A stretch of DNA of 64,000 nucleotides, from positions 434,001 through 498,000 of the forward strand of contig NW_017265144.1 in the NCBI RefSeq assembly GCF_001638985.1, in the 5' to 3' direction. The stretch comes from Phycomyces blakesleeanus NRRL 1555(-) (Eukaryota > Mucoromycota > Mucoromycetes > Mucorales > Phycomycetaceae). The stretch's first letter is position 1. The number at the start of each line of letters is the position of its first letter. A model generated the notes under the pieces. The model had not been told where the DNA came from, did no database searches, and saw nothing but the letters and a program-made list of their open reading frames with translations. A program made the position numbers and the translations under genes. Below, piece by piece: positions 39,797 through 52,060 of this stretch.

Positions 39797-40290
39797 ATAT
39801 TTAAAAACAAAAACTATTAACAAAAAATATTTATTTTCAAAGAGCCAGAAGTCAAGTTCCAAGAAATTGCCAAAGTTTGTTAATTTAAAAATTAAAAATT
39901 CTTTTATTAGTGTATTTTAATAGTCAATATTCAAAAAATAAAAATAAAAATAGAGAATATTATATTATATTTTTGGCTGAAATTTATAATCTGCTTTTTT
40001 TAGATGTAGAATTACTATTAACACGTTTCTCTCTGCATTCTACACTTCTTTACTATCACTATAAATTTTATTTAAGAAAATATATTTTAATAATATTTTT
40101 TCGTAAATAAAATAAAATAGGCAGTACATTTTTTCAATATACTTTTACATAGTAAATTTAAGTGGAAAAGCAAGTATTTGTTAAAGCTACTTGGAGTGAA
40201 ATCATTATATGCGTATACCAAGAGATTATGTGATTATGTATTTGTTATGATAGTAATTTTATGTCATTATGGAAAGAAAATGTAATTTTT

Positions 40291-40555
40291 GGTGGAAATG
40301 TTCAGTGGAAGCTTTTAGTGGAAACTTTCAGTGGAAACTTTCAGTGGAAACTTTCAGTGGAAACTTTCAGTGGAAACTTTCAGTGGAAACTTTCAGTGGA
40401 AACTTTCAGTGGAAACTTTCAGTGAAAACTTTCAGTGAAAACGTTTAGTGGAAACTTTCAGTAGAAACCTTCAATAAAACTTTTCAATGAAAACTTTCAG
40501 TGGAAACTTTTAGTGGAAAGTTTCAATGGAAAGTTTCAATGAAAACTTTCAGTAG
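40291..40555. repeat. 13-bp minisatellite (CAGTGGAAACTTT), about 20 imperfect units
   Basis: Head-to-tail copies of GTGGAAACTTTCA, the first eight or so nearly perfect, then degenerate ones (AGTGAAAAC, AATGGAAAG). The mirror position in the right arm (about 42640-42705) and its direct copy near 57425-57485 have only three or four degenerate units, so the expansion happened in the left arm. Confidence 0.85.
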
Positions 40556-40559
40556 AGGT

Positions 40560-42640
40560 TTTAATCCCTTTAGTGAAACAGGGACATTTTTATTTTCGTT
40601 TGAATTTTTGGTGACTTTTCAATTATTCGATAGTGTTATTAAATGCTCTAATAGATATAGCTGTTAAATGCTTTGAACTCGCCAGAAAAGTGGAGACATT
40701 TATAAGCATCTATATTTGACAATCGACATCTGAAAAAGACCTAAAGTTGTCTTTTTCAAAACCAGAATTTTCTTAAAATTTGAAAATTTTGTTCAACTTT
40801 CAATTTGCAAGAGCTATACTATTTTCTCTTATTGAATAATATAAAGCTCGTAAGAATTACATGTATGTATGTCTTGTTTGTACTGTGCATCATTTATAGA
40901 TACTGTAAATAGATTCTTATATAGATATAGCATATATAGTCAATATATCAGGAGAACCATGTGAAACATACTGTTGCTCTTATTTTTTTAGAGCAATAAA
41001 TTAAGTCTTTAAACAATACAATTAAACAGTATCAAATACGTTTGCTATAAAATTTTTCTATATCCAATATCATATTTCGACGTTGATTTAATGCTATATT
41101 GCAAGATGGAACTAATGTATTTTTCAATACTAGGCTTTTATGTACTAGTATGCAAAAAAAAATATGATTACATTTTATAGTTCATTGACATTTAAGGTAT
41201 ATAGATATTAATAGCAACAATCCCTACTCAACTAAAAGTTTTTTTTTATAGATTTGCTGTAAAAAGTATTCATTTCTTAAAGCATTAAAAGCTGGAATTG
41301 ATGTTTCTTTATAGTAAAAACTATTTTATTAGAAAATGTTTATAGAATAAGTGAAAGATAAATGCTTTAAATAGCTTTTGAAAAGGCTTGCTATCATTAT
41401 CAGAAACAAAAAGTGTTTAATTATTTGATGTTGACTACTAACGTGTTTTTAAACGTTTATATTTGAATAGTAGCACTTTGTGTAAGTGCTACAATTCAAT
41501 TTATTAAATTGCGGAAATAATTTTGATTCTCTGGTTTATACTATACTTCTTAAATTTATATATATATATACAAGTAAAGATATCTTGGAAAATCTATAAT
41601 AGATTATATAATGAAACATAATAATATTTTGATTAATAAGTACTTTGAATAAAAATAAATAGTACAAAATAATTTTTTTTATATTCTAGATATTCATAAT
41701 ATATTTAAAGTTTTTTTTTTCATTATCATAAACTTGCTTGAATGCTTGTTACAATTCTATGTTTTCTTAACATACCTATTGAATATATAGTAAGAGAAGA
41801 ATAAAAAGTTGAGTAGGTTAATAAAAGTGCATATCTAAATAGTAAATGAATTAATGTATTAAAGAAAGTCTAGAAAGAAATATATAGATTTGAAAAAAAA
41901 GTAACTGAAAAGAAAGAAGACGTACAGTTGTTTTATTACCTATAGACTTTTACATAAAAATGAAATAAACTTGGTCTTGAATTACATCTTAATTAATACT
42001 AAATAATAGCTTCTCATATCTTACATTAATGAGTATAATAAAAATATCTCTATTTATGACAGATTATATGAATTGAAATTGATAATTACTATACATCAAA
42101 AAAGATACTCTCATAATAGAAAGTATGTTTATTTTACGGCAATAATTATACATATCAAAAGTTCTCTTTGCGTTCTTCAAGAAAAAAAATCAAATAGCAA
42201 TTGTGAATATAATCATGTATAAATAAACAGTTTGTATTTAGTAAGTAGTAAAATTTTTATCTTAATATATCATGCATTCCTTCACAATATTTGCAATGCT
42301 CTCTATTGCGTCAGTATTTATACATTTTCAAAACTACTCAAGTCATACATTACATACATAATATAAATCACTTAATTATTACTCTTTAAAAAAACTATAT
42401 TTGGAATGAAATATATTTCAAAAAAGAAAATATTCACATCTCATTTATATAAAAAAGAGAATAATTACACACTATACAAAAAAAAGTAGAAATTTTTGAA
42501 TTTATGATCTAATACTTGGCCTATAATAGTTAAAAGTTACCAAGAAAACAAGTTAAAATAAAAATGTTTCTGTTTCAAAAGAGGGGGCTGAAGACTTCTT
42601 TGAAGATTACCCTAGAACGTTTATCAAAGAGTTTACTGAA
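40560..42640. other. AT-rich palindrome spacer
   Basis: No gene seen. The right half, from 41544, is part of the direct-repeat module (matching 56334 onward); the left half is not repeated in this window. Weak similarity between the two spacer edges (GAAACAG..ACATTTTTATTTT) suggests the inverted homology once reached a little further inwards. Confidence 0.6.
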
Positions 42641-43183
42641 AGTTTCCTCTGAAAGTTTCCACTAAAAGCTTTCACTGAACATTTCCACCAAAAATTACAT
42701 TTTCTTTCCATAATGACATAAAATTACTATCATAACAAATACATAATCACATAATCTCTTGGTATACGCATATAATGATTTCACTCCAAGTAGCTTTAAC
42801 AAATACTTGCTTTTCCACTTAAATTTACTATGTAAAAGTATATTGAAAAAATGTACTGCCTATTTTATTTTATTTACGAAAAAATATTATTAAAATATAT
42901 TTTCTTAAATAAAATTTATAGTGATAGTAAAGAAGTGTAGAATGCAGAGAGAAACGTGTTAATAGTAATTCTACATCTAAAAAAAGCAGATTATAAATTT
43001 CAGCCAAAAATATAATATAATATTCTCTATTTTTATTTTTATTTTTTGAATATTGACTATTAAAATACACTAATAAAAGAATTTTTAATTTTTAAATTAA
43101 CAAACTTTGGCAATTTCTTGGAACTTGACTTCTGGCTCTTTGAAAATAAATATTTTTTGTTAATAGTTTTTGTTTTTAAATAT

Positions 43184-44184
43184 TTAGTGGAATACTTTTT
43201 TTGCTACGTATGGCAACACTGTTCTGGCATATGCGACCCAGTGGTTGGTCTTAATCAGAGCAGCCGGGGGATTGCTGCCACTGATGCATTGCCCTGGGCT
43301 TCTTCGGCCAATTTCTTTGCGGTGGCTGCAAGTAATGCGGCTTCTGCAAGCTGGAGCTTCTGCATGCGGCAGTTTTTCTCTTGCGCAGTCTTCTGCTCTC
43401 CACCCAGCATGTACGGCTTGTTCCGTTATAACTTAGATCTTCTGCTGTGTCTTTGCTTCTTCGGCCATTTCTGCTGCACGTTCAAATGCAAGTGCAACAT
43501 ACTTGCTCCTTGAAGCAGATTCTGCCTCCGCAAAAGCTGAGCATCTTTCTTCATATAAAGCAGCCTCATAGACGACAATTTCTTCTTTTGCAGCTGCTTC
43601 TTTTGGGCGAAAAATCTCTTTAATTATTAGTATTTCAATTAATGCAGCTTCTGCAATAATCATATATTCTTCTACAAGAAAAACATTAATTTCTTTTAGC
43701 TTGAATGTCAGATAGTCATTAGACACTTCTTTGGAAGATGCAGATGGGTTTCCAGTAGATTGCCCTAATGTATGAGATTCTATTTACAATATATTTATAT
43801 TGACTAAAATGTAGGTATATGTATTTGAAAATAATACTTGTAATTACTTACAAATACTGAAAATATTTGACTGGTAACTAGTGAAGACATTGCTTACCAT
43901 GTACTTCTTTCTAGGTGAGGCTTTCTGCTATATTTCTTTTTACCAAGTGTCATATAATTATAGTACACGTTCTGAGCAATCTTTTTATTCCACTTGGAAA
44001 GAAAGAAACCATGTATATATAGGTTTGTTATTAATATCTTATTGTTTATCTGTCTATTATTATATAAATAGATAAGACAAGAAAAAACCTACTAAATGCA
44101 TTTACTTTAATTCAGAATAAAATTTACGTCTTGTAAGACTAAGGTAGTGGCTGGAGTTAAAGCTAAAGTTTTCACTAAAACAAT
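43184..44184 (-). pseudogene. Decayed Ala-rich gene copy, right palindrome arm
   Basis: Mirror image of the pseudogene at 38796-39796. The largest open stretch starts MSNDYLTFKLKEINVFLVEE (43726) and stops at 43433 because GAA has become TAA (left arm ATC GAA GTT, here ATC TAA GTT). The same stop is present in the third copy at about 58224. The open frames on the opposite strand here are antisense shadows. Confidence 0.75.
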
Positions 44185-45620
44185 GTATTAGAGAAGCAAG
44201 TGAAAGAAGGAAAATATATGTAAAGAAAAAAGCAGTAAGTTTTTCATTCTTTGAAATTATTTCTAGTAAGCAGTATGTGACGTAAGAAACAAGAGTCGCT
44301 TGATAAAATTTATATGCATCAAGCATGTAAAAATATTAATCAAGTGTGCTCTTTTACATTTGATGAATACTCTGATTTTTTTTTTGCAATTTCTCTCTTT
44401 CCAAATGTCACTTTGATTGCATTGTCTTTATGATTACTATCTTTTCTGAAGTTTCAATTTCTTCCTCTTCTAATAAGATGTTTTTCATAGCTATCTTTTC
44501 TTTCTGAAATCCCACTATCTTATTTTACAGATTACTTTTTCTTATTTTCGATTTTATATCACTATTTTTCAAAATAAGCTGGTACAATTGACATCTTTAT
44601 TCTAATACAAATTTTATCAAATCAATTATCTATATTTTCATGTAAATAGTCAGGAAATTTCTATCAAATAACAAACAGCTTTTCTATTCAATTTTTCAGC
44701 TTTCCAGGAAACTTTCATATTTTTTTTTGGAAAACAGTATTGTCTGTTGCAGCAATTACATATTTATGAATAAAAATAGTTTATTAAGTAATAAATATGC
44801 GCTTATTATGAACAGAAAACTATACAGCTACTTCAATATATATTAAATCCAAAAAGAAAGAAAATTTATTGATTTATTTGTTTAATATACTTTCAAATAG
44901 ACTCGCATATTTGGAGTATATTACATACTATAGCACTGTCTTAATATTTAGTATATCTCATCTTTTTTTTATATATTTAGTTTTATAAAAAAATTAGAGG
45001 TTTTCAATAAAAAAAAATCTTTCCACAATAGATTCCCTAAGCATCTTCTATTTGAATATTTAATTTTTTTTACTCATCTTGGTTATGAGTTTGTTTTAAA
45101 GATTCAACTGCTTTATTCAAAAAAGAAGAAAGTGAATTGAATGTAGTAATTATTATTTTCTTAATCTGCAAATATGTGAGTAGTAACCGAAAAAAATAGA
45201 GGATCATTAAGGTATATAAAAAATTAATATTTAAATTCAATTTGTCTATTAATTAAATGCTTTTTGCAAAATGATGTTAAGCTTTTTCTGTAATTGACGC
45301 ATTTCCAACTACAACGTATTTTATTGCTTTTTAATGTCTATGAGCTTGAGTGTGGGAAGCAAATGGATCATTTTAAAAAAATGGTTATTTTTTTCACTCT
45401 TTAATTTTGTTCTTCTTTAAGGCGAAAAATAGTATATAGCAATAATTAAAAGAAATAATTCAAAGAAATTATGGTTATTATAAAGCTGATAATGTTGAAA
45501 GTATTTAGCTTGCTTTTTGTTTTTATTAAACTATAGTTAAAAGAAAAAGATTTAAATAAAAATATCTTGAGAAAATAAGAATGTATTTGAAAGTATAAGT
45601 ATTTTTCAAGTGCTTTTTTA

Positions 45621-46350
45621 CTGAAAGTAAAAGTAAAAGTAAAAGTGCTAGTGCTGCAGATTCTATAATAAAATCACAGAGTTTTAAGAAATTTTGCAAT
45701 TTTTAAAGAAAATTAAAAGGGGGGAGTGAGAGAGTGGGGGGAAGGGTAAGTTATGTGTTTATGAAGTCAGAGTTAAGAGAGTCTTGGGGGGTTGGTTTTA
45801 TAAAACGAATAGTGAAGGATTGATTATATGTTGAAATTATTTCTAAGAGTCTAGAAAAGCATTGGATTTTTTAATAAACGAATAGTAACGGGGCGATTTT
45901 TGGGTATTGACCAATTCTGAAAATCTTAGGATATATTTAGATTCGTTAACAAAATGAATGGTGAAGGTATCTCTTTTTTTGCCTCACAAAAGCATCAAAT
46001 TTATATGTAAAAAAAAACTAGGCCGTCTAATTCAATTTATAAAAATATCTAAAAAATTCTCTGAAACACTTAGGCGTTTCTGAAACAAATAGCTACCCCG
46101 TCCAACGAACCGGTTTATAAATCACCAAAGTTTTCCTAGCCGTGGTGATATTTTTTGAAACACTTGATTGCCCCTACCCAATCATTTTATAAAAAAATAT
46201 AAGGTTTCTCTAAAACGCCACTCTTGCATGGATCGCATGACTGATATTCATCTCACTCCCCCCTTTTAATTTTATTTTCTAAAAATTATGAAATCTTTTG
46301 AGATTCTGTGATTTTATGAGAATTTGCAACTGTAGCACTTTTATTTTCAA
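45621..46350. repeat. ~0.74 kb segment between inverted repeats (orientation 1)
   Basis: Bordered by inverted copies of AATGTATTTGAAAGTATAAG..CAAGTGCTTTTTTA (core 45575-45620 and 46351-46403), identical over about 45 bp and part of longer, diverged inverted repeats that extend at least 200 bp outward on both sides. In the second module the same segment lies in the opposite orientation (60416-61155). Confidence 0.85.
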
Positions 46351-46506
46351 TAAAAAAGCACTTGAAAAATACTTATACTTTCAAATACATTCTTATTTTC
46401 TCCAGATATTTTTATTAGACCCTTTTCCTCTAATTGTAATTTAACAAAAAAGCAAGTTAAATAATTTAAGCATTATCAGCTTTGTAGTGAGCATAATTTC
46501 TTTGAG

Positions 46507-47731
46507 ACTTTCTAACTATTGCTATATATTAGTTTTGGTTTAAAGAAGAAGAGGAAGTGATTAAAACACAAAGGCAACTATTTTTTTTGAGTGCTATATG
46601 TAATTTTTTATGCTCATAGTCATGAATATAAAAGAGTAATAAAATGCATTGCTACTGGAAATTCCATGGCTGCAGACAATTTTTTAAAAAAAAATGTAAG
46701 TGCTACGTGCTGTAAATGCTCTAAATAATTCCGTATTTATTTTTTCTAGTAATATATTTGCAGGCTAACAGAACAAGAATCAGGTCCATTCAATGTACTC
46801 TTTTGTTTTTCCATGACAGCTTTATACTTCAAAAAAAATTATAAATTAAGATAAAGAAATATGCAGATAGAAAATGCTCACGGAATAGAAACACAATTAC
46901 TAACAGAATGCTTTATCAAAAAAAATATTGAAGCCCCCTAAATGTTTTTCTTTTATAAAAAAATAAAAGCGCTTGATGAGTTAAATGCAAGTACTGTATC
47001 TGAACTACTAATTTGATGCTCTAGTCAATACTATACTCCAACAGTATAAAATCATTTAAAAAAATATTAAAGAAGTCAATCAATCAATGAAGGCTTTTTC
47101 TTTTTGATCTTACTTCTAAGAGCAAACAGATATTATTCGACTTTAAGACAAAACTCTTGATAATAAAAGAAAATAACAATTTTCAAAAGGGGTACTGATA
47201 GTAATAAAAAAATATATAGTTTTATATTTGAAAATTAGAAATATGTACCCCCTTACTCTCAATAGCTGTTTATTTATTACATCATTACCATAATACTAGC
47301 AAAAATTTCTATATTTGTCGATCAGACCGACCATAGCACTTTTATATAATAAATATATTGAGGACGCTAGAGAACACCTCTAATAATTTTTCTTGAATTG
47401 AATGAGAATTTGTACAAACGGCTTTGTTTTGTATATATATATATATGAATATATCTTTAAGAAAAATTCAAGTAATTACTTACGATTCCTTGTTATACTA
47501 GCTTTGAGAACTTGGTACAGAAGGCGCAGCTGTTGGTTGCCCCTAATCGGCAAATAAGTGCAGCAACATAAGAATATTGCGTTAGGTAAAAAGGAATGAG
47601 ACGAATTGGTAGTCAGTTGTCCAGGCCAACAACCTGACCATAGGCACTTTGCAGATCGAACGCCATTACTAATAATAAAGCTATAACTAATTACTTAACT
47701 CCCCAGTCAGATACTCTATTGCCAGCATGTG
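46507..47731. other. Non-coding module DNA upstream of intact Ala-rich gene
   Basis: No gene seen. It is almost identical to 61310-62523. Read as reverse complement it also shows patchy, diverged similarity to the DNA left of the central segment (for example CTGCAAATAT blocks and CTATGAGC..TTTTATT blocks), so the module is an old inverted duplication about a centre near 46.0 kb. Confidence 0.55.
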
Positions 47732-48263
47732 TGTTGTAAATGAGTATTGACTACTGCTGTAATTGAGAATAAGTCTGAAGGAAATAATATAAGGCATCAG
47801 CTATTCCAGTCAAAGGTGTCTACCGATTACTTTATTATTTAACACACAGGTTTAGCATGCATGATAGTGATTATATTTCATATGATGATATCACCATAAT
47901 ATGGGATACATCAGTGGATTATTATAAGCATAATTATAACTCATAAACACATTTACTTTTGATGTTAATACTTCATTGGGACTACACACATTTATATAAT
48001 TAATCATACATTAATTATCCCAAGATCACGTTGCTCTGATTAAGGCTCAGATAGGATCGATTACCTGACCCCAGTCATATAATTTTCCCAATCCAAAACA
48101 ATATAAATAGCAGTAGTAGTTCAGTGTAGGAACCTCGTCAAACTTTGATACAAAATCTTTCTCAATAAACAAAACCTACACAAGTTCTCACGAATCTTCG
48201 TTCCTAATTTCAAATCTTGAATTCTTCCTCTTAAAAACTTCTTCAACTTCAACCACCACAACA
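47732..48263 (+). mobile_element. Solo LTR (532 bp) with 5 bp target duplication
   Basis: Starts TGTTG and ends CAACA (TG..CA type termini with a 5 bp inverted repeat) and is flanked on both sides by ATGTG. The second module has the empty site with a single ATGTG at 62524-62528. Inside, TATAAATA at about 48102-48109 followed by a leader-like stretch fits an LTR promoter reading to the right. No internal retrotransposon sequence is left, as expected after LTR-LTR recombination. The element family (Ty3 or Ty1 type) cannot be assigned. Confidence 0.85.
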
Positions 48264-48707
48264 ATGTGTATTCTAAATTGCAAATGATTGACTCAAGGTA
48301 ATCTAAGAAGCAAAAGAAAAAAGGAATGTGTTTGATAAGAATATGCAGCCCAAGGGTTATCACTTCCGCTTTTTTTTTTTAAAAAAAAGAAAAGGTACTC
48401 CCTTTGCTTTTTAGTATTCATTTACATGGACAGTACTCTCAAAGGGCAGTTTGAATATCATAACCTATCTTTTGCGTCTCTTGGACTCTAACATAATAAA
48501 GCAAAGAACAAAATCTACACTGCTCAAGTAAAGAAAACAAAGAATAAAAAAGAAAAGACTTGAATATTCATCAAAGAAAAAAAAGCTTTTTTTGTTATTA
48601 CGCCTTTTTGATTAGTACATGCATATCTTATCCATAATAACCCGTTGTTTACCTTGAATATTATTGGCCAAGAAACATTCCAAAGAATCGAAAAGAAAAA
48701 AAAAGGT

Positions 48708-48716
48708 ATAAAAAAG
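48708..48716 (+). promoter_or_regulatory. Candidate TATA box of Ala-rich gene, copy 1
   Basis: TATAAAAAA lies 72 bp before the ATG and is kept at the same place in copy 2, followed in both by a C-rich run and a pyrimidine-rich leader that ends TTTTTACAATG. Confidence 0.5.
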
Positions 48717-48779
48717 CATCGTTCCCCCCCTCCGTTGGATTTTCTCTTTACACCCATTCTCTTATCGCTTGTTTTTACA

Positions 48780-50044
48780 ATGCCTCGCCTCAGCGACAAC
48801 CTCATCTCCAGCTCCAACCGCACCAGCAACAGCCACCACTACCACTACCACAACTGCAACCGCATCACCAACCGCGGTCTTGTGAGACGCAGACGCTCGT
48901 CTAGAAGAGCAGACGCGTTTGGTAAGTTTCTTGTTCTTTTTATCTCTTTATATAATAATAGACAGAAACAATAAAATACTAATAACAGTTTTATATATGT
49001 AGTTCCTTTGTTCCCAAGAGGGGTCAAGAGAACTGTGCAGGACATGTTGCTTGGCCAAGAAGAGAGAGAGGCTCCTCCCAGAAAGAAGCATGCGGTGAAC
49101 ATTGTCTTCACCGATTGTCGGTCCAGCTTGGCCGGTATTAGTAAGTAATTACATATATTAGTAATATATTATATTGTTTTTATTCTTTTCTATATGTATA
49201 CCTATATAACAGTCAACCTAACAACATTGTAAATTTGCTTTTTTTTTCATTAGGGAGACTTATTGAAACCCCATCTGAAGTTGCCAAGCGTGAGCTGACT
49301 ATCAAGAATGCCGCTGCCAAAGCTTTGGAGGCCGAGCTGGCTGAGCGTGAGCTAGCTCTTGAAGCAGCAGCAGCCGATGTCTTCCTTGTCGAAGAAGCTG
49401 CTTTCATAGCTTCGCAAGCTGAGGAGATTGCGGAAATTGCCATGGAACTTTCCGAGAAAGCTGCTGCAGCCGAAGCCGTAGCTTCAGCTGCACAAGTGGC
49501 AGCAGATAACACCGAGCTAGGAGTAAGACTAGCTGTACAGGCGATTTCCTGTGCTGAAGACGCGTATGTGGCGGCATGCACATGCACAGCCCAGTCAGCA
49601 GCAGCATCTGACAATGCTTTCCATACCGCACTCTGTGCCAAACAAGACACACTGACTTACCTTGGAGCTGGTATACCATATTCTGGCTCGGGGGCAGCCT
49701 ATGCCATTGAGATGACTCAAGAAGCGGCCACTAGGCAAAAAGTGGCCACAATCACGGCTAACGCTGCGCACGTTGCCTTTGTGGCAACCGTCACCACCCG
49801 AGAGAGAGTCCCCGTGGCAGAAAGCAGAGCCAAAGAAGCGGCACAAGCTGCCGCAGCCACTAAGAAGATGGCTGAGAAGGCGTTTACCAAGTATACAGGC
49901 GTGGCCGAAAGAGCAGCTATAGTAGCCGAAATTGCTGCAGCAGCAACAGCAGCAATCCCAAAAGCTTTGTCAATGAAGGCGTCAAAATGGATGGCATACG
50001 CTGGAGCAGTCATTGGATATGCAGCAAAGAAACTGCTTTCTTAA
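48780..50044 (+). CDS. Unrecognised alanine-rich protein, copy 1 (three exons, 356 aa)
   Basis: Exons 48780-48921, 49003-49140 and 49254-50044 sum to 1,071 nt with GT..AG borders and open phase throughout. I do not recognise the family. Residues 1-47 are Ser/Asn/His-rich and end in a basic cluster RRRRSSRRAD, a possible nuclear signal. The second exon has VPLFPRGVKRTVQDM and PPRKKHAVNIVFTDC. The third encodes about 260 residues of Ala/Glu-rich, presumably helical sequence (AAAKALEAELAERELALEA; LSEKAAAAEAVASAAQVAA), and ends KWMAYAGAVIGYAAKKLLS, a short amphipathic or hydrophobic segment. The gene is GC-richer than its surroundings. It has one intact, window-truncated paralogue (63039) and three decayed ones. 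The conserved exon layout and a largely intact second copy argue that it is a real gene rather than a chance frame. Confidence 0.7.
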
Positions 50045-51488
50045 GCAGATGAAAAAAAAACTAACAAAAGTTTACTTGTATAGCGACAGGAAGCAAAGAG
50101 CAACAGACTAACATACTAACAAGCAACAGATACTAACAAGCAACGGGAACTAACCAATCTAACCAATCTAACCAATATAACCAATATAACCAATATAACA
50201 AATATAACAAATATAACAAATATAACAAATATAACAACTAAATCTACTGATTCTATTAATTAAAAGACCAGATTCAAAAATCCAAAAGCTAAGAACCAAG
50301 AACCAAGAGCCAAGAGCCAAGAGCCAAGAGCCAAGAGCCAAGAGCCAAGAGCCAAGAGCAGAGAGAAGAGAATCAGGATTAGGATCAGGATCAAGGGCAG
50401 GGGAAGGAGTAGAGATGGATTTAATAAATAAATAAATTGTTTTGTTATTATATATTATATTTTGCCTTTTATCTTTTGTCCCATTACTATTACTATTACT
50501 ATTAGCATTACTATTAGCATTATCATTAGCTTTATTAGTTTTATCGTTATGAAATAAATTATCTATATGACTATTGCTGCAACATAAGAAAAACTGTCTT
50601 TATTATTAATAACATAATTTGAACTGAGAAAAGTCATAATTTTGTATTTTATTTTATTTTATTTTATTTTATTTTAATTTAATTTTAGCTTTGTCCTTTT
50701 CTTGTCAATTGATTCCAATATAAAGCACACTCACATCCACACCCACACCCACACCCACCTACATTTACATCTACATCAGAAAGCAGTCATGGTCCTTTAT
50801 AATAATAACAAAAATATTGTTGAGTTAAAAGATCAAGGAGGCCTAAACCTCTTTTTGAATTTCAGCTTGAGAAGGTCCAACCACCATCATAAACCTTACG
50901 AAATTGAATTTTTCGACTGGTCAAAGTATCATAAAGAAGTTTGTCAAAAAATAAGTAGAAATTACCCGCCTGAATCTCCGGACGACACGAAACCAAAGAA
51001 GAAAAAAGAAAAAGATAGATGAGACCAAATTGCATGTGAAGATTGTACAAAAGAATCCATGTACCTCAGGTAATCATCTGAAATTGGCATTGAAGAAGAA
51101 TATTATCGCTTGTAAACCAACATTGATGTAATCTATTTCTCTTTTTATCTCTCTCAAGTAATCTGGTAGTAGGTTCGAGTATTACAGCCCTCAGACTAGC
51201 TTTGACCAAAAGATGGTAACAACGGCTGTTGCAATGGGGCCGAGACTCATTCCAATTGGGTAGACGACCAATCACGAAACATAGTCTGGCTGGATGGGTC
51301 AAGATTCATAATGTGGTAGGTAAAGATGGAGTTGTTTGAGTGGTAAGAAAAATAAAATGAGGAAAATAAGGGTGTGAAGATTTGGAGCTATCTACATGCC
51401 GGTTGATAGTTCAATAACCAAAAGAAAGAGAAAAAAAGCTAATACTCATCATGTCATAAAAGCTTAGAAGATTTTGATAGTACTACTA
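50045..51488. other. Intergenic region with tandem repeats
   Basis: Contains ACTAACAAGCA repeats near 50100-50150, CCAATATAA/CAAATATAA repeats near 50155-50235, an AAGAGCC heptamer array near 50304-50360, TTACTA/TTAGCA repeats near 50485-50530, TTTTA repeats near 50648-50680 and CACACC repeats near 50728-50757. A short frame from 50789 (ATG) to 51022 ending in PKKKKEKDR might be a small hypothetical protein but has no supporting feature. Confidence 0.55.
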
Positions 51489-52060
51489 CACTACAGGAAA
51501 AAAAAGTGGGGTTTTATGGCTGCTTTATGGCGGTTTGACAAGGCGGCTTTGTGGCGGTTTTTTGCCAAATATCCACTTTGCCCCCCTGGAGTTTAAATAC
51601 ATATTACAGATCTCCGCTTTCTGATTCTCCTTTGTTGGCTCTTCTATTGGACAGCGTTTCATTCTTTATTGTATAAAGTATATTATATAATCGATTACTT
51701 TTATTGGGTACTCTCTTAAATGTCATTTATTACTTTAATATTTTAGCTTAGAAAGGAATTATATTGGACACTAGTAATTTTTTTTTAATGTTACTTTTAT
51801 GAAAACAGTTTTTTATTGGATAATATACATGTAAATGTTTGATCATTTTAATAAATACAAATTTTTATTGGTTATTACAATAGAAGATCATTTTTATTAA
51901 TCATTTTTATTGGTTGTTATGACAGAAAAATAAATAATATTGTTTATTTTATTGGCTGTTAAAGCATAAAAAAATCTATAGATACATTTTATTGGCTATT
52001 TACTATTTAATATTCTAGGTTTTCATAGTAAAATATCCTATTCAATTCCACTACACTGGA

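Larger units (their letters stand above)
36445..46506. repeat. Large palindrome: ~3.9 kb inverted arms around a ~2.3 kb spacer
   Basis: DNA from 36445 to about 40345 recurs as reverse complement from about 42640 to 46506. Matching coordinates sum to 82980 in the inner part (for example 39910-40110 with 42870-43070, 38654-38878 with 44102-44326) and to 82951 in the outer part, the shift coming mainly from a poly-C expansion in the left arm. Each arm contains a decayed Ala-rich gene and a segment bordered by shorter inverted repeats. The two arms look very similar at a glance. Confidence 0.9.
41544..49713. repeat. Direct-repeat module, copy 1 (pairs with 56334-64000)
   Basis: From 41544 this sequence recurs at +14790/+14791 up to about 47731 and at about +14259 after 48264, where copy 1 holds a solo LTR that copy 2 lacks. 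The module contains a decayed Ala-rich gene (-), an invertible-looking central segment and an intact Ala-rich gene (+). The true right border is unknown because copy 2 runs off the window; 49713 is only the base matching window position 64000. Confidence 0.9.

Noticed and set aside
39910..40110. Identical 66-codon frames at 39910, 42870 and 57661
   Set aside because: Identity is explained by the palindrome and direct repeat; composition is that of AT-rich non-coding DNA (Tyr/Phe/Ile/Leu/Lys) with no motif.
40291..40555. CRISPR-like array
   Set aside because: Units are 13 bp head to tail without spacers, in a eukaryotic genome; this is a minisatellite.
43118..43513. 131-codon frames at 43118 and 57909 (and 39467-39862 on the minus strand)
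   Set aside because: Antisense shadows of the decayed Ala-rich gene copies.
49213..49846. Ala/Ser-rich and Arg/Leu-rich frames opposite the intact Ala-rich gene (and at 63516-63937)
   Set aside because: They are the reverse strand of the Ala-rich codons; the plus-strand frame has matching introns, a TATA box and conserved ends.
51066..51302. 78-codon minus-strand frame and a GGTTCGAGTAT motif resembling a B box
   Set aside because: No A box or foldable tRNA was found near the motif, and the frame has no recognisable features.
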